DNA of 64,000 nt from DHVE2 group archaeon (GCA_027023265.1 JALVVV010000027.1:48187-112186); one strand, 5' to 3'; counted from the stretch's first letter, positions 9,364 to 22,770 are shown. Numbers and translations are program-made. The notes: generated from the letters alone by a model not told the origin.

Positions 9364-12300
9364 ATTTCCTTCTCCTTTTTATTAGCAAGATTATTACTAT
9401 TGGAACCATAACTATTATTATTTCATGCAGTTCTGGTACTGTGTGTATTGTGTCATATGCGCTGCCTCTTACTGATTGAGATAGGAAAGAATATGCAACT
9501 ACAGTTGTATTTTCTGTTCCGTTGAAGTTTGCTGGTACTGTTATGGCTACCGTTACGTTCACGCTTTTGCCGGGAAGAATCACTCCTGTGTCAGGGTTTC
9601 CGTCTCCATCAGTATCGTATTTGGGATTGACATAGTCCCATACTCCATCTCCGTTGTCGTCCTCCGCAGCCAGTGTTCCGTTTATATACAATTTTACGTC
9701 AAAGCCCCTGTCTGATTTAACTGTTATCTCAAAGATGTTTGCGCCCAATCCAGTGTTGGTTATAGTGTGATTAAATGTTATTGTTTTAGTTTCATTACTT
9801 TTCTCAATAGAAGTATTGTGATTCGGAGACACTGTAACGTTCCACGGTATGAAGAAATGAGTTGTGGCGTTTACCCATATCACAGGGTCATCGTGAGCGG
9901 AAACTCTTACCTGCCAGTATCCTGAGATGGAATCGTTAGAGAGTGTGTAATAATATGAGTAAATCTTTGTGCCCGCTCCTTCTGATGCTACATTCATAGC
10001 GGCATCATTTAACACGCCTTTGTTTAGGGGGTTTGTAATATTTACGTATGCAGAACCGATATCTTCATCACCGAAAGGAGAGGTGATTCTTGCTACTATT
10101 TTTACCCGTTCACCTGCTTCGAAAATATTTGTTTCAGAAGAATAGTTGTATAACTCTATGTCTCTTATTTTTATGAAGTCCGAAGTTGGAATTGTGATGT
10201 TAGAGGGTACATCTGGAGAATCATAGTAAACAGTAGCGCTGGTTCCGTATCCGCTCACTGTGAATTTCAAGGTTATATTGGAACCCTTTGGTATGGTGGT
10301 TATTTTTGGAGAAATAGTAAAAGTGTATAACTTCTCTGAGCTGTCTCCCGTGAGTATCTTGTCATCTCCTATTAATTGAGTTCCCGCATAAAGCTGAACT
10401 TTTAATAGCGTATCGCTCCAGAAGCTCTGTGTGGCCTTAACGTAAAGGTTTACTGTTATGTATCCTGTAAGATTCACATCGTAATATACCTCTCCAAATG
10501 TCCATTCCTTGCTATTCCCGGAATTAATTTTTGATGAATTTTCACTTGTTCCGTGTTTAAGAGCCAGCAGGTTTGTGCCGTGCAAGTACAAGACTTTCTC
10601 TATGGAACGCACGGGCACATTTGTTCTCAACCTAACTGTACTGTTCACAGAACTATTTGAAATGCTCTGTGTGGTGAGAATAAGAAGATCGCTTTCACCC
10701 CAGGTACCTATGGGTACTTTTTTGATAACCGTGATTTCCAAACTTTCTCCTGATGAAAGGTTAATCGCTACTTTATTGTCTTTATCCCAGGTACTATTAA
10801 TCCAGTCCCAGTTTCCATCTCCATCTTTATCCTCTGCAACAAGAGAGCCATTAATAAGCATGTAAAATGGGAATCTACCAGTGGATTCTGATGGCAAAAT
10901 AAAATATGAGTCGTTTACATTACCTATATTGTATACTGTAATATTAAATGTCACGTTGGTTCCGGGATTTCCGTATTCGGTAGTATCAGGATATATTACA
11001 ACACCTCTCTCCGTTCTGACAAAGAATTGATAGGTGTCTTCACACAATACATCGTTAGTTCCTATCCCTGTAATCGTTACTATGTATTCTCCACCGGTAG
11101 ATGGTGCGTTTAGTGAATAAGAAAATATTGTGTAGTTGCCGCCAATCGCTTCAACACTCATGTTCCCATTGCTAACAATAACGTTTCCTTTTTCGTCAGT
11201 TATATTTATTTTAGCACCTAATATATCTTTATATCCAAAAGGATCTGATATTTTTGTCTTAATTGTCATATTTTCTCCTGAATTGAATGTATTTGTTTCT
11301 CCTGATTTATTGTATGATTTAATCCAGTTAACGTGAATATATGTATCTGTGGGAATATCCACTAAGGAGTTGTACTCCGTGGAATTGAAATAAATGTCTA
11401 TTGTTGGGTCATCTATCCATGAGCCCCCCTCTGCAACGGTCAGAAGTACGAGTGTTTCACCCTTATCAAGCTGCGTAGTGTTTCTTATTGTGAAATTGTA
11501 CCACCCAGCATCTTCAATGTCTGGATTGTTATCGTATCCAATGAGTGTTGCTGAATTCTCACTAAAATTGTATTTGTATAGAGATACATTTAACCCGGGG
11601 ATGTAAAGTCCAAGATCCTGGTGGGGTACCAAGTAAAGGGACACAACAGGGTAGTCTGAAATATCAAATTTTTCGTAGAGCGGCGGGTTAATGTACCAAT
11701 ACGCATAATTATTGTTATTGCTTTGCGGGTCTAGGTTTATTTTGTATGCAGTGGTGCCTGAGAATGTATCCATCTCCAAATCATTTGCCGTTTTATTATA
11801 GTGCAGATACAGTTTTTCATGTACGTATTCGCTCTTCGTATTTACTGTTCTCATGGGCGTATCGCTTACATCTCTGTCCGAATCCCAGTCTGACATGATT
11901 ATTATGGAAGTTGCCGTGCTTATATGCAATTCTGAGTTTATTTCAATGGAGTGATATCCCTTGTAGTACTCCACACCTTTTACATATGACCAGTTGTGAT
12001 GGTTGTATTTGTATAAACTTGCATTTTTAACCACTCCGTCTATTCCGTACATCTCTATCATATAATCTGCTCCGAGAGGGTACTGTGGTAAAGAAAAACC
12101 TGTGGATTTGTTATTGTCGGAGTTTATGTATATTCTCAGAGTGTCATATCCATATATAGCATGGTGAGGGACCGGCCCTATGTACACGCTAACGTGCCTT
12201 CCTGCATATGGTTTTGGGAACCAAGAGGGTATGGTGGTATTGAGCCACATGTCCGGGCCGTAAGGGTAATCGGGAATTCCATCGCCGTCCACGTCTGGCA

Positions 12301-14272
12301 GTTTCTTCCCATCTACTACAACATAACTTTCGTTGTCAGGTATGCCATCGTTGTTGAAATCGTGGGGATACGGGTCGAATTTATCTGGCACCGTGTCCCT
12401 GTCTGAATCTGGCAGTGTTGGAAAATGTTTTACAGGACAGTTTGTTCCTCCAAAAAGCTCTCCACTAACTTTCATGTAGTATTCCAAACTGTGTCCGTTG
12501 AACGAGGATGCATATTTTAAGATATCTAAGTTAAAGTCACCTGTTTCAGGATTCCCAGCGCTGCCAACCACATCTCCCGGGCGGTCTTTTTTTGCTAAGT
12601 ATCTCCAATCTAAGAATGAGCCATCTACGTTTACTTCCTGAGGGATTGTGTGAATATACGAGCCCCCATCTATGAAGTTGTAAATGACATATGTTTGATT
12701 TGTTTCAATTTTACTAATATTTGCCACCACTGTTCTTCCAGTTAGCTCTTTTTCTGAGCAGTTAATGGTTAAAAAAATCAAAGCTCTGCCATGCAATTTT
12801 AGATTTATTTTTGAAAATGTTACGTACCTTGCATCTTTAACTATATATTTATCCGATATTTCCTTGTCTGTACTTTTGTTGAAAATTCCATCTCCGTTAT
12901 CGATGTAAATGGATATCTTTTTAAATTGAATGGGTAATGATGTGCCATTGAACAGGAATGTTATGTTTTTTATGTAGGCATCATGTGAGTATATTTCCAT
13001 TTTCAAAACAGGTGCTGTTGTGTTGAACGGTATGACTTCCTGATAATCATTTTCCACTATGTATGCGGTCATTTTTCCGTATTGAGGTATTTTAATTTCA
13101 TCCTGCTCTCCGGCGTAGTTAGTAGATATCACCACGCTTCTAAATTCTCCAAATTGGTGAGGGATAAAACCTTCCATCTTGTTTTTTGACATGAAAACTG
13201 CAACACTGTCAATGGGTATGAACTGTGAGTAATCATTCTGATTTGTTGAGTTGTAAAAGTAAAGTTCCTTGCCTTTTACAGTTTTATTCCATCCATATAT
13301 TTCAACCATGAAATCTGCGCCAATTCCTTCAATGGCGTACCCTGTCTTTGAGTTCATATCCGAATCAATAAATATGTATATTCCACTTGCATTTTCAAAG
13401 AGATCTGTTTTGGATTCTATGAAAAAATAGAGTCCATCGTTAGCTTTGTGGAATTTTACCATGGTGATGTTTATGTCCTGGGGCGCTGACCTTACGCTGT
13501 AATATGGTAGTACGGAATTCCACTCGTTAAAGTTTCCATCAACAGCAAATACCGCTCCTTTTTCAAAAATGACAGTGCCTATGAATGGAGCGTATATTAT
13601 TATGCCAATAATGGCAATGGTCACAAAGAATCTTACAATAGGAGGAGCCTTCTTTTTTCTTCCACCTTTGAAACTTCCCGAACCGTTAACTAACCCGCTA
13701 CCATTTATTATTCCGTTTTTGAATCCATTGCTCAGCCCATTACTTAACCCGTTAACGTTCGAATTCTTTTTACCGTTCAGAAATCCAAGCCCGTTTACGA
13801 GTCCAAAACCATCTCCTTTTGTGGTTAATTTATAAGATAGGCCATGGAGTTTTTCTTCCAGAGATGAAGGAGGTATTTCGCCTTTCTCGTCGTACAATTC
13901 CTTTGCTTTTTTGTACGCATTATTTGCCTCTTCATGCCTATCCATCTTTTCTAAAAGTTCCCCTTTTATCTGCCATATTACCGGAGAATTGGGATATATA
14001 CGGGATAGCTTATTGTATTCTTCATAAGCTTTTTCCAAGTTTTCCTCTGACAAAACCTTGCCCCACCTTTTTAAAAAATCTCTGGCAACTCCATTCTTTT
14101 TAGAAGACAGAAAATTCTTAAGCTTCTTAACATCGTTTATGCTCAATCCAGAAATACCGGCTACTTCAAAATCACTGGAAGAGAGTATGGACTCTTTGTC
14201 TTTATAATACTCATATATTTTTTCCACCTTTTCCGGAGGTAGCCCATACTCATCAAGTTCTTTTTTAAGCAC
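9350..14272 (-). CDS. 1640-residue membrane-anchored surface protein with Asn-Gly repeat linker
   Basis: The order of parts is: a cytosolic N-terminus with helix-hairpin- and TPR-like helices (about 1-140), a Gly/Asn-rich linker of repeated G-(L/F)-x-N-G units (about 155-198), a KKK-flanked transmembrane helix (about 211-235), then about 1350 external residues. The external part starts with VDGNFNEWN, a CBM9/DOMON-like opening that recurs as VDGSFLDW, and includes acidic calcium-binding repeats ([30 protein letters not shown]) and many Ig-like beta domains with N-glycosylation sites. The C-terminus is VPELHE, a hydrophobic helix and KRRRKF, resembling archaeosortase-type sorting signals. The start is GTG at 14272, with a TATA box (about 14293-14303) giving a leaderless message. 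The ligand is unknown. Confidence 0.8.
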   Translation of the reverse strand: MLKKELDEYGLPPEKVEKIYEYYKDKESILSSSDFEVAGISGLSINDVKKLKNFLSSKKNGVARDFLKRWGKVLSEENLEKAYEEYNKLSRIYPNSPVIWQIKGELLEKMDRHEEANNAYKKAKELYDEKGEIPPSSLEEKLHGLSYKLTTKGDGFGLVNGLGFLNGKKNSNVNGLSNGLSNGFKNGIINGSGLVNGSGSFKGGRKKKAPPIVRFFVTIAIIGIIIYAPFIGTVIFEKGAVFAVDGNFNEWNSVLPYYSVRSAPQDINITMVKFHKANDGLYFFIESKTDLFENASGIYIFIDSDMNSKTGYAIEGIGADFMVEIYGWNKTVKGKELYFYNSTNQNDYSQFIPIDSVAVFMSKNKMEGFIPHQFGEFRSVVISTNYAGEQDEIKIPQYGKMTAYIVENDYQEVIPFNTTAPVLKMEIYSHDAYIKNITFLFNGTSLPIQFKKISIYIDNGDGIFNKSTDKEISDKYIVKDARYVTFSKINLKLHGRALIFLTINCSEKELTGRTVVANISKIETNQTYVIYNFIDGGSYIHTIPQEVNVDGSFLDWRYLAKKDRPGDVVGSAGNPETGDFNLDILKYASSFNGHSLEYYMKVSGELFGGTNCPVKHFPTLPDSDRDTVPDKFDPYPHDFNNDGIPDNESYVVVDGKKLPDVDGDGIPDYPYGPDMWLNTTIPSWFPKPYAGRHVSVYIGPVPHHAIYGYDTLRIYINSDNNKSTGFSLPQYPLGADYMIEMYGIDGVVKNASLYKYNHHNWSYVKGVEYYKGYHSIEINSELHISTATSIIIMSDWDSDRDVSDTPMRTVNTKSEYVHEKLYLHYNKTANDLEMDTFSGTTAYKINLDPQSNNNNYAYWYINPPLYEKFDISDYPVVSLYLVPHQDLGLYIPGLNVSLYKYNFSENSATLIGYDNNPDIEDAGWYNFTIRNTTQLDKGETLVLLTVAEGGSWIDDPTIDIYFNSTEYNSLVDIPTDTYIHVNWIKSYNKSGETNTFNSGENMTIKTKISDPFGYKDILGAKINITDEKGNVIVSNGNMSVEAIGGNYTIFSYSLNAPSTGGEYIVTITGIGTNDVLCEDTYQFFVRTERGVVIYPDTTEYGNPGTNVTFNITVYNIGNVNDSYFILPSESTGRFPFYMLINGSLVAEDKDGDGNWDWINSTWDKDNKVAINLSSGESLEITVIKKVPIGTWGESDLLILTTQSISNSSVNSTVRLRTNVPVRSIEKVLYLHGTNLLALKHGTSENSSKINSGNSKEWTFGEVYYDVNLTGYITVNLYVKATQSFWSDTLLKVQLYAGTQLIGDDKILTGDSSEKLYTFTISPKITTIPKGSNITLKFTVSGYGTSATVYYDSPDVPSNITIPTSDFIKIRDIELYNYSSETNIFEAGERVKIVARITSPFGDEDIGSAYVNITNPLNKGVLNDAAMNVASEGAGTKIYSYYYTLSNDSISGYWQVRVSAHDDPVIWVNATTHFFIPWNVTVSPNHNTSIEKSNETKTITFNHTITNTGLGANIFEITVKSDRGFDVKLYINGTLAAEDDNGDGVWDYVNPKYDTDGDGNPDTGVILPGKSVNVTVAITVPANFNGTENTTVVAYSFLSQSVRGSAYDTIHTVPELHEIIIVMVPIVIILLIKRRRKFTPS

Positions 14273-14350
14273 AAGGTATGCACCTCATCTTAGGTATTTA
14301 AAACATATACAAAAAAATGGGAAAAACATTCAGAAAAAAGGGAACAAAAA

Positions 14351-14557
14351 TCACATCTTAAGGTCCTTAAGCTCAAGTTTCTTGACGATCATGTCTCCGT
14401 TTTCGTTTTTTAGGAAAACTATGTAGTCTCCTCCGTTAACTCCGAGCTCCTTTGCAATTCTCTTTTTAAGGGTAATTCTGTACTGTCCGTTCTTTGTTTC
14501 GGAGACTTTCACCACTTCCCACAGGCTGTAATCTTTCTTTTCTTTTTTCTCTGCCAT
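14351..14557 (-). CDS. AbrB/SpoVT-type DNA-binding protein
   Basis: 68 residues. After a lysine-rich start come the swapped-hairpin features of the AbrB family: NGQYRITLKKRIAKELGVNGGDYIVFL and a C-terminal IVKKLEL strand. Such proteins are small dimeric transcription regulators or antitoxins; no toxin partner is adjacent. The TATA box GGTTATATACC (14578-14588 on this strand) lies 26 nt before the ATG, so the message is leaderless. The divergent promoter of the gene at 14650 sits in the same 92-bp gap. Confidence 0.8.
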   Translation of the reverse strand: MAEKKEKKDYSLWEVVKVSETKNGQYRITLKKRIAKELGVNGGDYIVFLKNENGDMIVKKLELKDLKM

Positions 14558-14649
14558 ATTATTTCTACATATTCATAGGTATATAACCTTTATGCATATT
14601 TGCTTAAAAATCACGCAAAAGATTTAAAATGAGTGGATAATGCCCATAT

Positions 14650-15231
14650 ATGTATATGGTATGTCCAAATTGCGGAGAGGAATCTGAGCATGAAATACTG
14701 TCATTCAAAGATACGAAGGGTGGTAAGGAGTATGTTTTGAGATGTAAAAATTGTGGGTACACATATTCCCGGATAGTTAAGGATAGCAAGATGATAGATT
14801 TGAAGGTGATATTTAGCGAGCAGGGAGAATCCTCTATTAAGAAGTATTCAACGTTTGAGGATGATATTTTATCTGTGGGTGAGGAGATAAGGATAGAGGG
14901 AATAAATTCTCTTGTAACTGCAATAGATTCTTCTGGACGCAGAGTTCAGAAAGCAGTTGCTAAAGATATAGATACTTTGTGGGTCAAGCGGTTTGATACT
15001 GTTATTGTCAAGATATCAATCAATCGTGGTGAAAGGACAATATCTGGAGAAGTTGTTGCGGCCCCTGATGAGGAGTTCTATATCGGAGATATAGTGGAGG
15101 TTAACGGGATACATGGTGTTGTTCACAAAATAAAAACTACTGAGCGGTTTGTACACAGGGGAGGGGCATTGGCCAGAGAGATTGTCCGTGTTTATGCCAA
15201 GGAAATCAGGGAAGGAAGGCGAAAATATTAA
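14650..15231 (+). CDS. HVO_0476-type zinc-finger protein (COG1326)
   Basis: 193 residues. An N-terminal zinc ribbon (CPNCGEESEHEIL with CKNCGYTYS near residue 35) is followed by two OB/SH3-like beta modules, both containing the pattern 'G-D/E-E/I-x-V/I-x-x-G-I-x-(S/G)-(L/V)-V'. This matches the archaeal COG1326 zinc-finger family, whose function is unknown, though the architecture suggests RNA or ribosome contact. A TATA-like TTTAAAAT (about 14621-14628) lies 25 nt before the ATG, indicating a leaderless transcript. Confidence 0.78.
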   Translation: MYMVCPNCGEESEHEILSFKDTKGGKEYVLRCKNCGYTYSRIVKDSKMIDLKVIFSEQGESSIKKYSTFEDDILSVGEEIRIEGINSLVTAIDSSGRRVQKAVAKDIDTLWVKRFDTVIVKISINRGERTISGEVVAAPDEEFYIGDIVEVNGIHGVVHKIKTTERFVHRGGALAREIVRVYAKEIREGRRKY

Positions 15232-15256
15232 ATAATCATAATCTTTTTAATTGGGT

Positions 15257-15694
15257 ATGGAAGGAAGCAATTTACCCCCGCCAGTTTCTCCACAGCCGAG
15301 CATAGGAGAGTCGGGCAAGCTGAGAAGTGCCCTTGACCTGTTAAACATCGCAAAAATACTTGCCCTGATAGTAGGAATATTCAGTTTCTTGGGTGCAGCA
15401 TGGAGTGGCGTATCCATTGCGTATGGTGACTATTCTGCAATTTTTTGGGTAGGCTACTACGTGATATCTGGCATAATAAATCTTCTTTTGTACTCCCGAA
15501 TCCCTGAGTACGAGAATTTGGTGAGGTCCAGGAGATATTCTGAGGCGAAGGATGATATGATGACATGGTCCGTGCTTGGAGTGGTATTCGGTTTTCTTGC
15601 GGGTTTGATACTGCTGATTGTCATATTTATGTACATTGAGGAACTGGAGAGGGGGACACCTGCGTACCAGCCACCTCAACCGCCACCGTACTGA
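15257..15694 (+). CDS. Four-helix small membrane protein with proline-rich ends
   Basis: 145 residues of unknown function. A Pro/Ser-rich N-terminus (LPPPVSPQPS) precedes hydrophobic helices at about 28-50 and 60-78, a charged loop (RSRRYSEAKDD), then a helix at about 102-125 and a short proline/tyrosine tail (YQPPQPPPY). The ends may be cytosolic docking motifs. The start at 15257 rather than the TTG at 15251 is supported by a TATA box (TTAAATAATC, about 15227-15236) at leaderless distance. Confidence 0.65.
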   Translation: MEGSNLPPPVSPQPSIGESGKLRSALDLLNIAKILALIVGIFSFLGAAWSGVSIAYGDYSAIFWVGYYVISGIINLLLYSRIPEYENLVRSRRYSEAKDDMMTWSVLGVVFGFLAGLILLIVIFMYIEELERGTPAYQPPQPPPY

Positions 15695-15733
15695 TGAAAA
15701 TGTTTTTATCCGTTATCCTTTTATTTGATTACC

Positions 15734-15940
15734 ATGCTCCGAAAGGCGTTTGAAAACGTGGTTCCGTATCTCGCGAATATCGGTGCAGTTCGTGAGTTTG
15801 TGGATGATAATGAGGGAAAGGACACAGGATATATTATTAATGAACTTGAGAAAAAAATAAGCACCGAGAGCGGAACCCTCGTCACAGATTATAAAATTTT
15901 GCTAAATGAGTTGAAGAAAATGATTAATACGGAGTTGTAG
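15734..15940 (+). CDS. Small helical hypothetical protein
   Basis: 68 residues, mainly helical and charged, with no recognised domain. The ATG at 15734 sits about 27 nt after a TATA-like TGTTTTTATCC (about 15700-15710). Only 4 nt separate its stop from the ATG of the acidic protein that follows, so the two are probably co-transcribed and may act together. Confidence 0.6.
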   Translation: MLRKAFENVVPYLANIGAVREFVDDNEGKDTGYIINELEKKISTESGTLVTDYKILLNELKKMINTEL

Positions 15941-15944
15941 ATAC

Positions 15945-16955
15945 ATGTCCGTGGACCTTAAAGAATTGCTAAAGAGGATTATCCAGGACATGGGTGGAGA
16001 AATTGTAGATAGGGATGATGATTTTATTTGGGTCAGAATGGGTGAGGGTGTTTTTGAGGTTTACTATCTTGCGGATAAGGAGAAGGTAACGGGGGACCAT
16101 GTAATAATGTTTGCCAGAAATACTGAGCAGGTTAAAGGGGATAAAGCAATATTTTGTGTTAAAGGTTATGATGATTTTGCATTTAATATCGCAAAAAAAA
16201 TGAACATAGTTCTTATCCCTCGTGAGAAACTTGCAAATCTTATCGGGGAGTTTATATTGAAAATTTATGAACAGAGTGCCGAGATTCCCTTGTTTGATGA
16301 AGATGACATTGAAGTTGAAGACATAGTGTTTGATGATGACGAGGAAGAAGGGAGTGATGAAGAAGATGAGTATGACCAGGATGTAATTCCAATAATTATT
16401 GAAGATATAGAGGGAGGAGAAGAGAAAATAATAAGGCCGAACGTATTAAGCGAGGATGATGCACGGGTTTTTTGCGAAGATTATTTGCGTGTTTATCACG
16501 CACAGTTGCAGTTAAAGCCGTATTATATATTCGAGTACTCTCTAAAAGTTATTCTGGAGGGCAGTGCGGAATCAAGGGTAATATCTGGAATAATTGCTGT
16601 TGATGCTCTTGATGGTCATTATGAGATATGGAAGGCAGGTTTTGAAACTACCTCTACCCTCGATGTTCCCTATTTAAAACTTGAACCCGAGATACCCCGG
16701 GAATCTGCGGAGTCACATGCTAGGGAAGGATTGATGAAAGAATACACCACTGAAAAGGAGATATCCATTGAAGATGATGCTATTACAGTAATAGAAAAAA
16801 GAAAGACGCGCCCTTTGGAGAATTCTATAAATATAAATCCTATTGGCCTGCATTATTTGCCAGTATGGGTTTGCGAGGGCAGGGAAGGAAAAGTTTATAT
16901 GAATGCCGTTACAAAAGAAATAATTAAGAGGGATTTGCATAGTCTCATGTTCTGA
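15945..16955 (+). CDS. Acidic hypothetical protein with restriction-endonuclease-like N-terminal domain
   Basis: 336 residues. The first about 110 residues (LLKRIIQDMGGEIVDRDDDFIWVRMG, then a strand ending IFCVKGYDDFAFNIAKKMNIVLIPREKLANLI) resemble the restriction-endonuclease-like fold of Mrr-type proteins, but a convincing D-(E/Q)-x-K nuclease centre is not seen. An extremely acidic linker (about 118-160, runs of D and E) leads to a C-terminal domain ending with YMNAVTKEIIKRD, which looks like a PepSY-type strand-turn. The function is unknown. It is the second gene of a two-gene unit and converges on the transglutaminase gene with an 11-nt overlap. Confidence 0.6.
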   Translation: MSVDLKELLKRIIQDMGGEIVDRDDDFIWVRMGEGVFEVYYLADKEKVTGDHVIMFARNTEQVKGDKAIFCVKGYDDFAFNIAKKMNIVLIPREKLANLIGEFILKIYEQSAEIPLFDEDDIEVEDIVFDDDEEEGSDEEDEYDQDVIPIIIEDIEGGEEKIIRPNVLSEDDARVFCEDYLRVYHAQLQLKPYYIFEYSLKVILEGSAESRVISGIIAVDALDGHYEIWKAGFETTSTLDVPYLKLEPEIPRESAESHAREGLMKEYTTEKEISIEDDAITVIEKRKTRPLENSININPIGLHYLPVWVCEGREGKVYMNAVTKEIIKRDLHSLMF

Positions 16956-18051
16956 TTATTATTGCTATAACAACAAGTATGATTATTATAAACAACAGTT
17001 CCATGAGCCATGACGGTATTGTCTCGCCAACGTAAACCCGTTCTTCTCCTATGTAATCCGATTTTATCACCGAGAATCCTTCTGAGTACGATAAGGATGG
17101 CGGGGATGTATATGTTATGTAATCATAATATGCATTCAGATGTTTGCTGTTTCCATCTTCTATCCATTCGGTTATCCTAAATGGGTCCCTTACCAAAAAT
17201 CCACGTCCAAGGTCCTTTCTTCCAACCTCTGCTGTAACATCTATGTTGACCTTTGCCAATCCTCCGGTGTAAGGTACTGGTGCTCCTACCCATGCATGTT
17301 CGCTCCAAGTATGTCCATTGTAAAGAAGTCCGTATTCTACCCACGCCGGTATTCCCACACTTCTTGCCATGGAGACGAAAACGAAAGATAACTCATCACA
17401 GTCTCCCTCTCTGCTGTTCCAGGTCTCCGGAGCAGTCTTGGGTTCCCCACTTCTCTCAGTTACATAATGGAAATTTTGGACTATGAAATCGTATATTACT
17501 CTTAGTTCATCTTCCACATTATTTTTCCCTTTTACCAATTTTGAAGTAGTTTCCTTTATTTTGCTGTAATCTGGGTCAATCACGTATCTTTTTTCTCCGT
17601 TTTGCCCAATCAAGTATTCTCTGTGGTTGTACTCTTTTTTCAGGTATTCAGGAATGGCAGAGATGTTCTTTGGGTCATGGATATGCCAGACTTTTGCTTC
17701 GGTTACACCCACATATCTTATTTTTATCTCTCCAGAGCCAATCTTTGAATATGTCCACCATGTTCGGTTGTATTCATGGTGAATCTCTTTATTCACTCCG
17801 TTGGTGAGATCATAAACACTAACTTTCTGATATGTGTTATTGCCAGGAATTGTGAAATTTATGCTGAATGACCTTGCTGAAATGACCACTGTTCTATCAA
17901 ATTCAAACTCCATTTTCTTGGGGATTATTATATAGTTCTCCCCTGGGGGATTTTCTATAATCCCGTTAATTACTGGCAAGAATATGTACACTACAATAAG
18001 AACGAGAGCTATTGCTATTGCTTTTGCAACGATTCTTGATTTTCTTTCCAT
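16945..18051 (-). CDS. Membrane-anchored transglutaminase-like protein
   Basis: 368 residues. An N-terminal membrane helix (about 8-28) and a C-terminal one (about 347-366) bracket an external domain. The papain-like transglutaminase core is clear: SREGDCDELSFVFVSMARSVGIPAWV holds the catalytic Cys, SEHAWVGA the His, and VNIDVTAEVG the Asp. Such proteins are usually cysteine peptidases or amidases acting on surface proteins. It overlaps the upstream PrsW-like gene by 37 nt, implying coupled translation and a joint role in envelope protein processing. Confidence 0.85.
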   Translation of the reverse strand: MERKSRIVAKAIAIALVLIVVYIFLPVINGIIENPPGENYIIIPKKMEFEFDRTVVISARSFSINFTIPGNNTYQKVSVYDLTNGVNKEIHHEYNRTWWTYSKIGSGEIKIRYVGVTEAKVWHIHDPKNISAIPEYLKKEYNHREYLIGQNGEKRYVIDPDYSKIKETTSKLVKGKNNVEDELRVIYDFIVQNFHYVTERSGEPKTAPETWNSREGDCDELSFVFVSMARSVGIPAWVEYGLLYNGHTWSEHAWVGAPVPYTGGLAKVNIDVTAEVGRKDLGRGFLVRDPFRITEWIEDGNSKHLNAYYDYITYTSPPSLSYSEGFSVIKSDYIGEERVYVGETIPSWLMELLFIIIILVVIAIIIRT

Positions 18052-18728
18052 TCTTTCATCACCCTCTTTGGTATTGTATAAAGTAGTATTCCCTTATAAA
18101 TTTTGTAGTACATTATGGGTATTGAGATTATAACTCCAAACACATATAAATAGTATGGCATTCCCCAGATATATGGAAGAAGAGTTATGTTAAAGAGAAT
18201 TGCAAATCCAAATGATTCAAGGAGATACTTTTCCCAATCTTTTTTGAATATTCCATAGCCTAACATCGAGCCCGTAGATGCGTGTAATGCAGCCATACCT
18301 ACTGATAGGAAAAATAATGAAATTGATGCTATTAAGTAATCTGTGCTGCTCATGGGTACTCTCAGGTAAAAATATGTAAGTGATACACTCCATATTGCAG
18401 CAATTCCCAGTCCGAATGAGAATCCGTAGTATGGGAGTGCATAATCTCCTCTTTTTTTGGGGGTGTTTAAATAGATGTATTTTGCCATCTCTGTAAATAT
18501 TGCAAATATTACCACAAATATTATGCTTAAATCAAGGTATTGTCTTACGGCTACCATGGATATGAGAAAAAATAGTGCTATGATAATTCCAACAATCCAG
18601 CCTATGAAATAGTTAAAAAACAGTTTTTTCTCGCTGAATAGGCCTTCTAAGTTTCCCCATGATGCATACAGTATGGCAAAAGATGGAACGAATCCGATTA
18701 TAGAAGACACGTAAAAATTCAAATCCAT
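18015..18728 (-). CDS. PrsW-like multi-pass membrane protein
   Basis: 237 residues with about seven hydrophobic segments. The core resembles PrsW-family intramembrane metalloproteases: TEMAKY where the family has EExxK, then GFSFGLGIAAIWS, and HASTGSMLGYG with the conserved His. The first glutamate of EExxK is Thr, so the protease centre may be altered or inactive. The Shine-Dalgarno GAGGTGAT precedes the ATG. It lies 26 nt after taw2 and overlaps the transglutaminase gene, forming a three-gene operon. Confidence 0.65.
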   Translation of the reverse strand: MDLNFYVSSIIGFVPSFAILYASWGNLEGLFSEKKLFFNYFIGWIVGIIIALFFLISMVAVRQYLDLSIIFVVIFAIFTEMAKYIYLNTPKKRGDYALPYYGFSFGLGIAAIWSVSLTYFYLRVPMSSTDYLIASISLFFLSVGMAALHASTGSMLGYGIFKKDWEKYLLESFGFAILFNITLLPYIWGMPYYLYVFGVIISIPIMYYKIYKGILLYTIPKRVMKEWKENQESLQKQ

Positions 18729-18754
18729 AGTTGGATATCACCTCTCTTTATTAA

Positions 18755-19747
18755 TTATTTTCTCACGATTTTTAAATCCAATACCATATGCCAAACTCGT
18801 GGGGCATATGATTTAACAATTCTTTCCTCAAGGTTGTGTATCTCGTATCCTTGGGAGTGTGCCATGCTTTGTAGTTTCTGAATGAGTGACTTTGGATTTT
18901 TATCTTTTACCAGGTCGTGATAGTGTATTGTGCCCCCATCCTCTTTTAAGTATTTTAGAGCATAGGGAAAAAATTTTATGGTGTCAAAGTAACCCATTAT
19001 AATTCTGTCCGCTAAGTTTGCTGGGCAGACTCTTCTGTTATCACCGTACAGGCCTATCACGTTATCCGCTCTATTTGCCTTTATGTTTTTTATCAAGTAA
19101 TAATACGCTATAGGATTTTTCTCGCAGGCGTATATTCTCATGGCTCCTGCTTTTTGAGCGGGTAGGGTAAAATATCCTATTCCTGCAAACATATCTACAA
19201 CAACTTCGTTTGCCATGTTTATTCTTGACATTCTTATACGTTCTTCTATGTTTCCTGATGAAAACATGAGCCTGGATAAATCAAGGTGATACTTTATGCC
19301 GTTTTCTACATGGGTGGTGACAGCGCATTTACCCCATATTATTTTTATTTTGTTTTCTCTGAATTCACCGGATATTCTCTGCTGTATTGCTACGGTTTTT
19401 GCATTTAGCACATTGGCGTAAACTTCCCCGATGAGTGGCATAATGAACTCGTCTGCTCCAAAATCCTGCAATATCACAACATCTCCTATTTTTTCCCATT
19501 TATCCGGTGTTTTAAAGAATATACCTCTTTCTCGAAGTTTTTTAACTATTTTGTTGTATGGCTGTTCCTTCCCTGATCTTTTGGGCAGTTCATATATTTC
19601 TGAGCCTTCTATTTCTTCTTTTACAGGGAAGATGATGAATTCTCCGTCTTCTAAAATTTTCCAGTTCTTGTCTAATAACCCACTTCTAACAAGCTTTTTT
19701 TTGGTTTTTTCAGCGTCTTCTTTGGGAACTCTTATTGCATATACCAC
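18755..19747 (-). CDS. taw2: tRNA 4-demethylwyosine-type aminocarboxypropyltransferase (Taw2/TYW2)
   Basis: 330 residues of the Trm5/TYW2 family. The SAM-binding motif VVDMFAGIGYFTLPAQKAGA lies at about 188-207, followed by CEKNPIAYYYLIKNIKAN. Where Trm5 methylases have the N-P-P-x active-site motif, this protein reads DRIIMGYFDTIKFFPYAL, the pattern of Taw2, which transfers the aminocarboxypropyl group in wyosine synthesis at position 37 of tRNA-Phe. The start is GTG at 19747, with a TATA-like AT block (about 19765-19775) at leaderless distance. It heads the operon with the PrsW-like and transglutaminase genes. Confidence 0.85.
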   Translation of the reverse strand: MVYAIRVPKEDAEKTKKKLVRSGLLDKNWKILEDGEFIIFPVKEEIEGSEIYELPKRSGKEQPYNKIVKKLRERGIFFKTPDKWEKIGDVVILQDFGADEFIMPLIGEVYANVLNAKTVAIQQRISGEFRENKIKIIWGKCAVTTHVENGIKYHLDLSRLMFSSGNIEERIRMSRINMANEVVVDMFAGIGYFTLPAQKAGAMRIYACEKNPIAYYYLIKNIKANRADNVIGLYGDNRRVCPANLADRIIMGYFDTIKFFPYALKYLKEDGGTIHYHDLVKDKNPKSLIQKLQSMAHSQGYEIHNLEERIVKSYAPRVWHMVLDLKIVRK

Positions 19748-19784
19748 ACACGTGAAATAGCATATAAAATTTAATCTTTATGAT

Positions 19785-19807
19785 GCCAGTCATACGCATC
19801 CCTTTAG

Positions 19808-19826
<19 letters not shown>
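19785..19826 (-). repeat. 23S processing stem, 3' arm
   Basis: Bases 19785-19799 are a perfect 15-bp inverted complement of 22779-22793. Bases 19810-19826 pair with 22753-22769 at 16 of 17 positions. The short unpaired stretches between the two helices on each side give the bulge-helix-bulge layout cut by the archaeal splicing endonuclease during pre-23S maturation. Confidence 0.85.
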
Positions 19827-22752
<2,926 letters not shown>

Positions 22753-22770
<18 letters not shown>

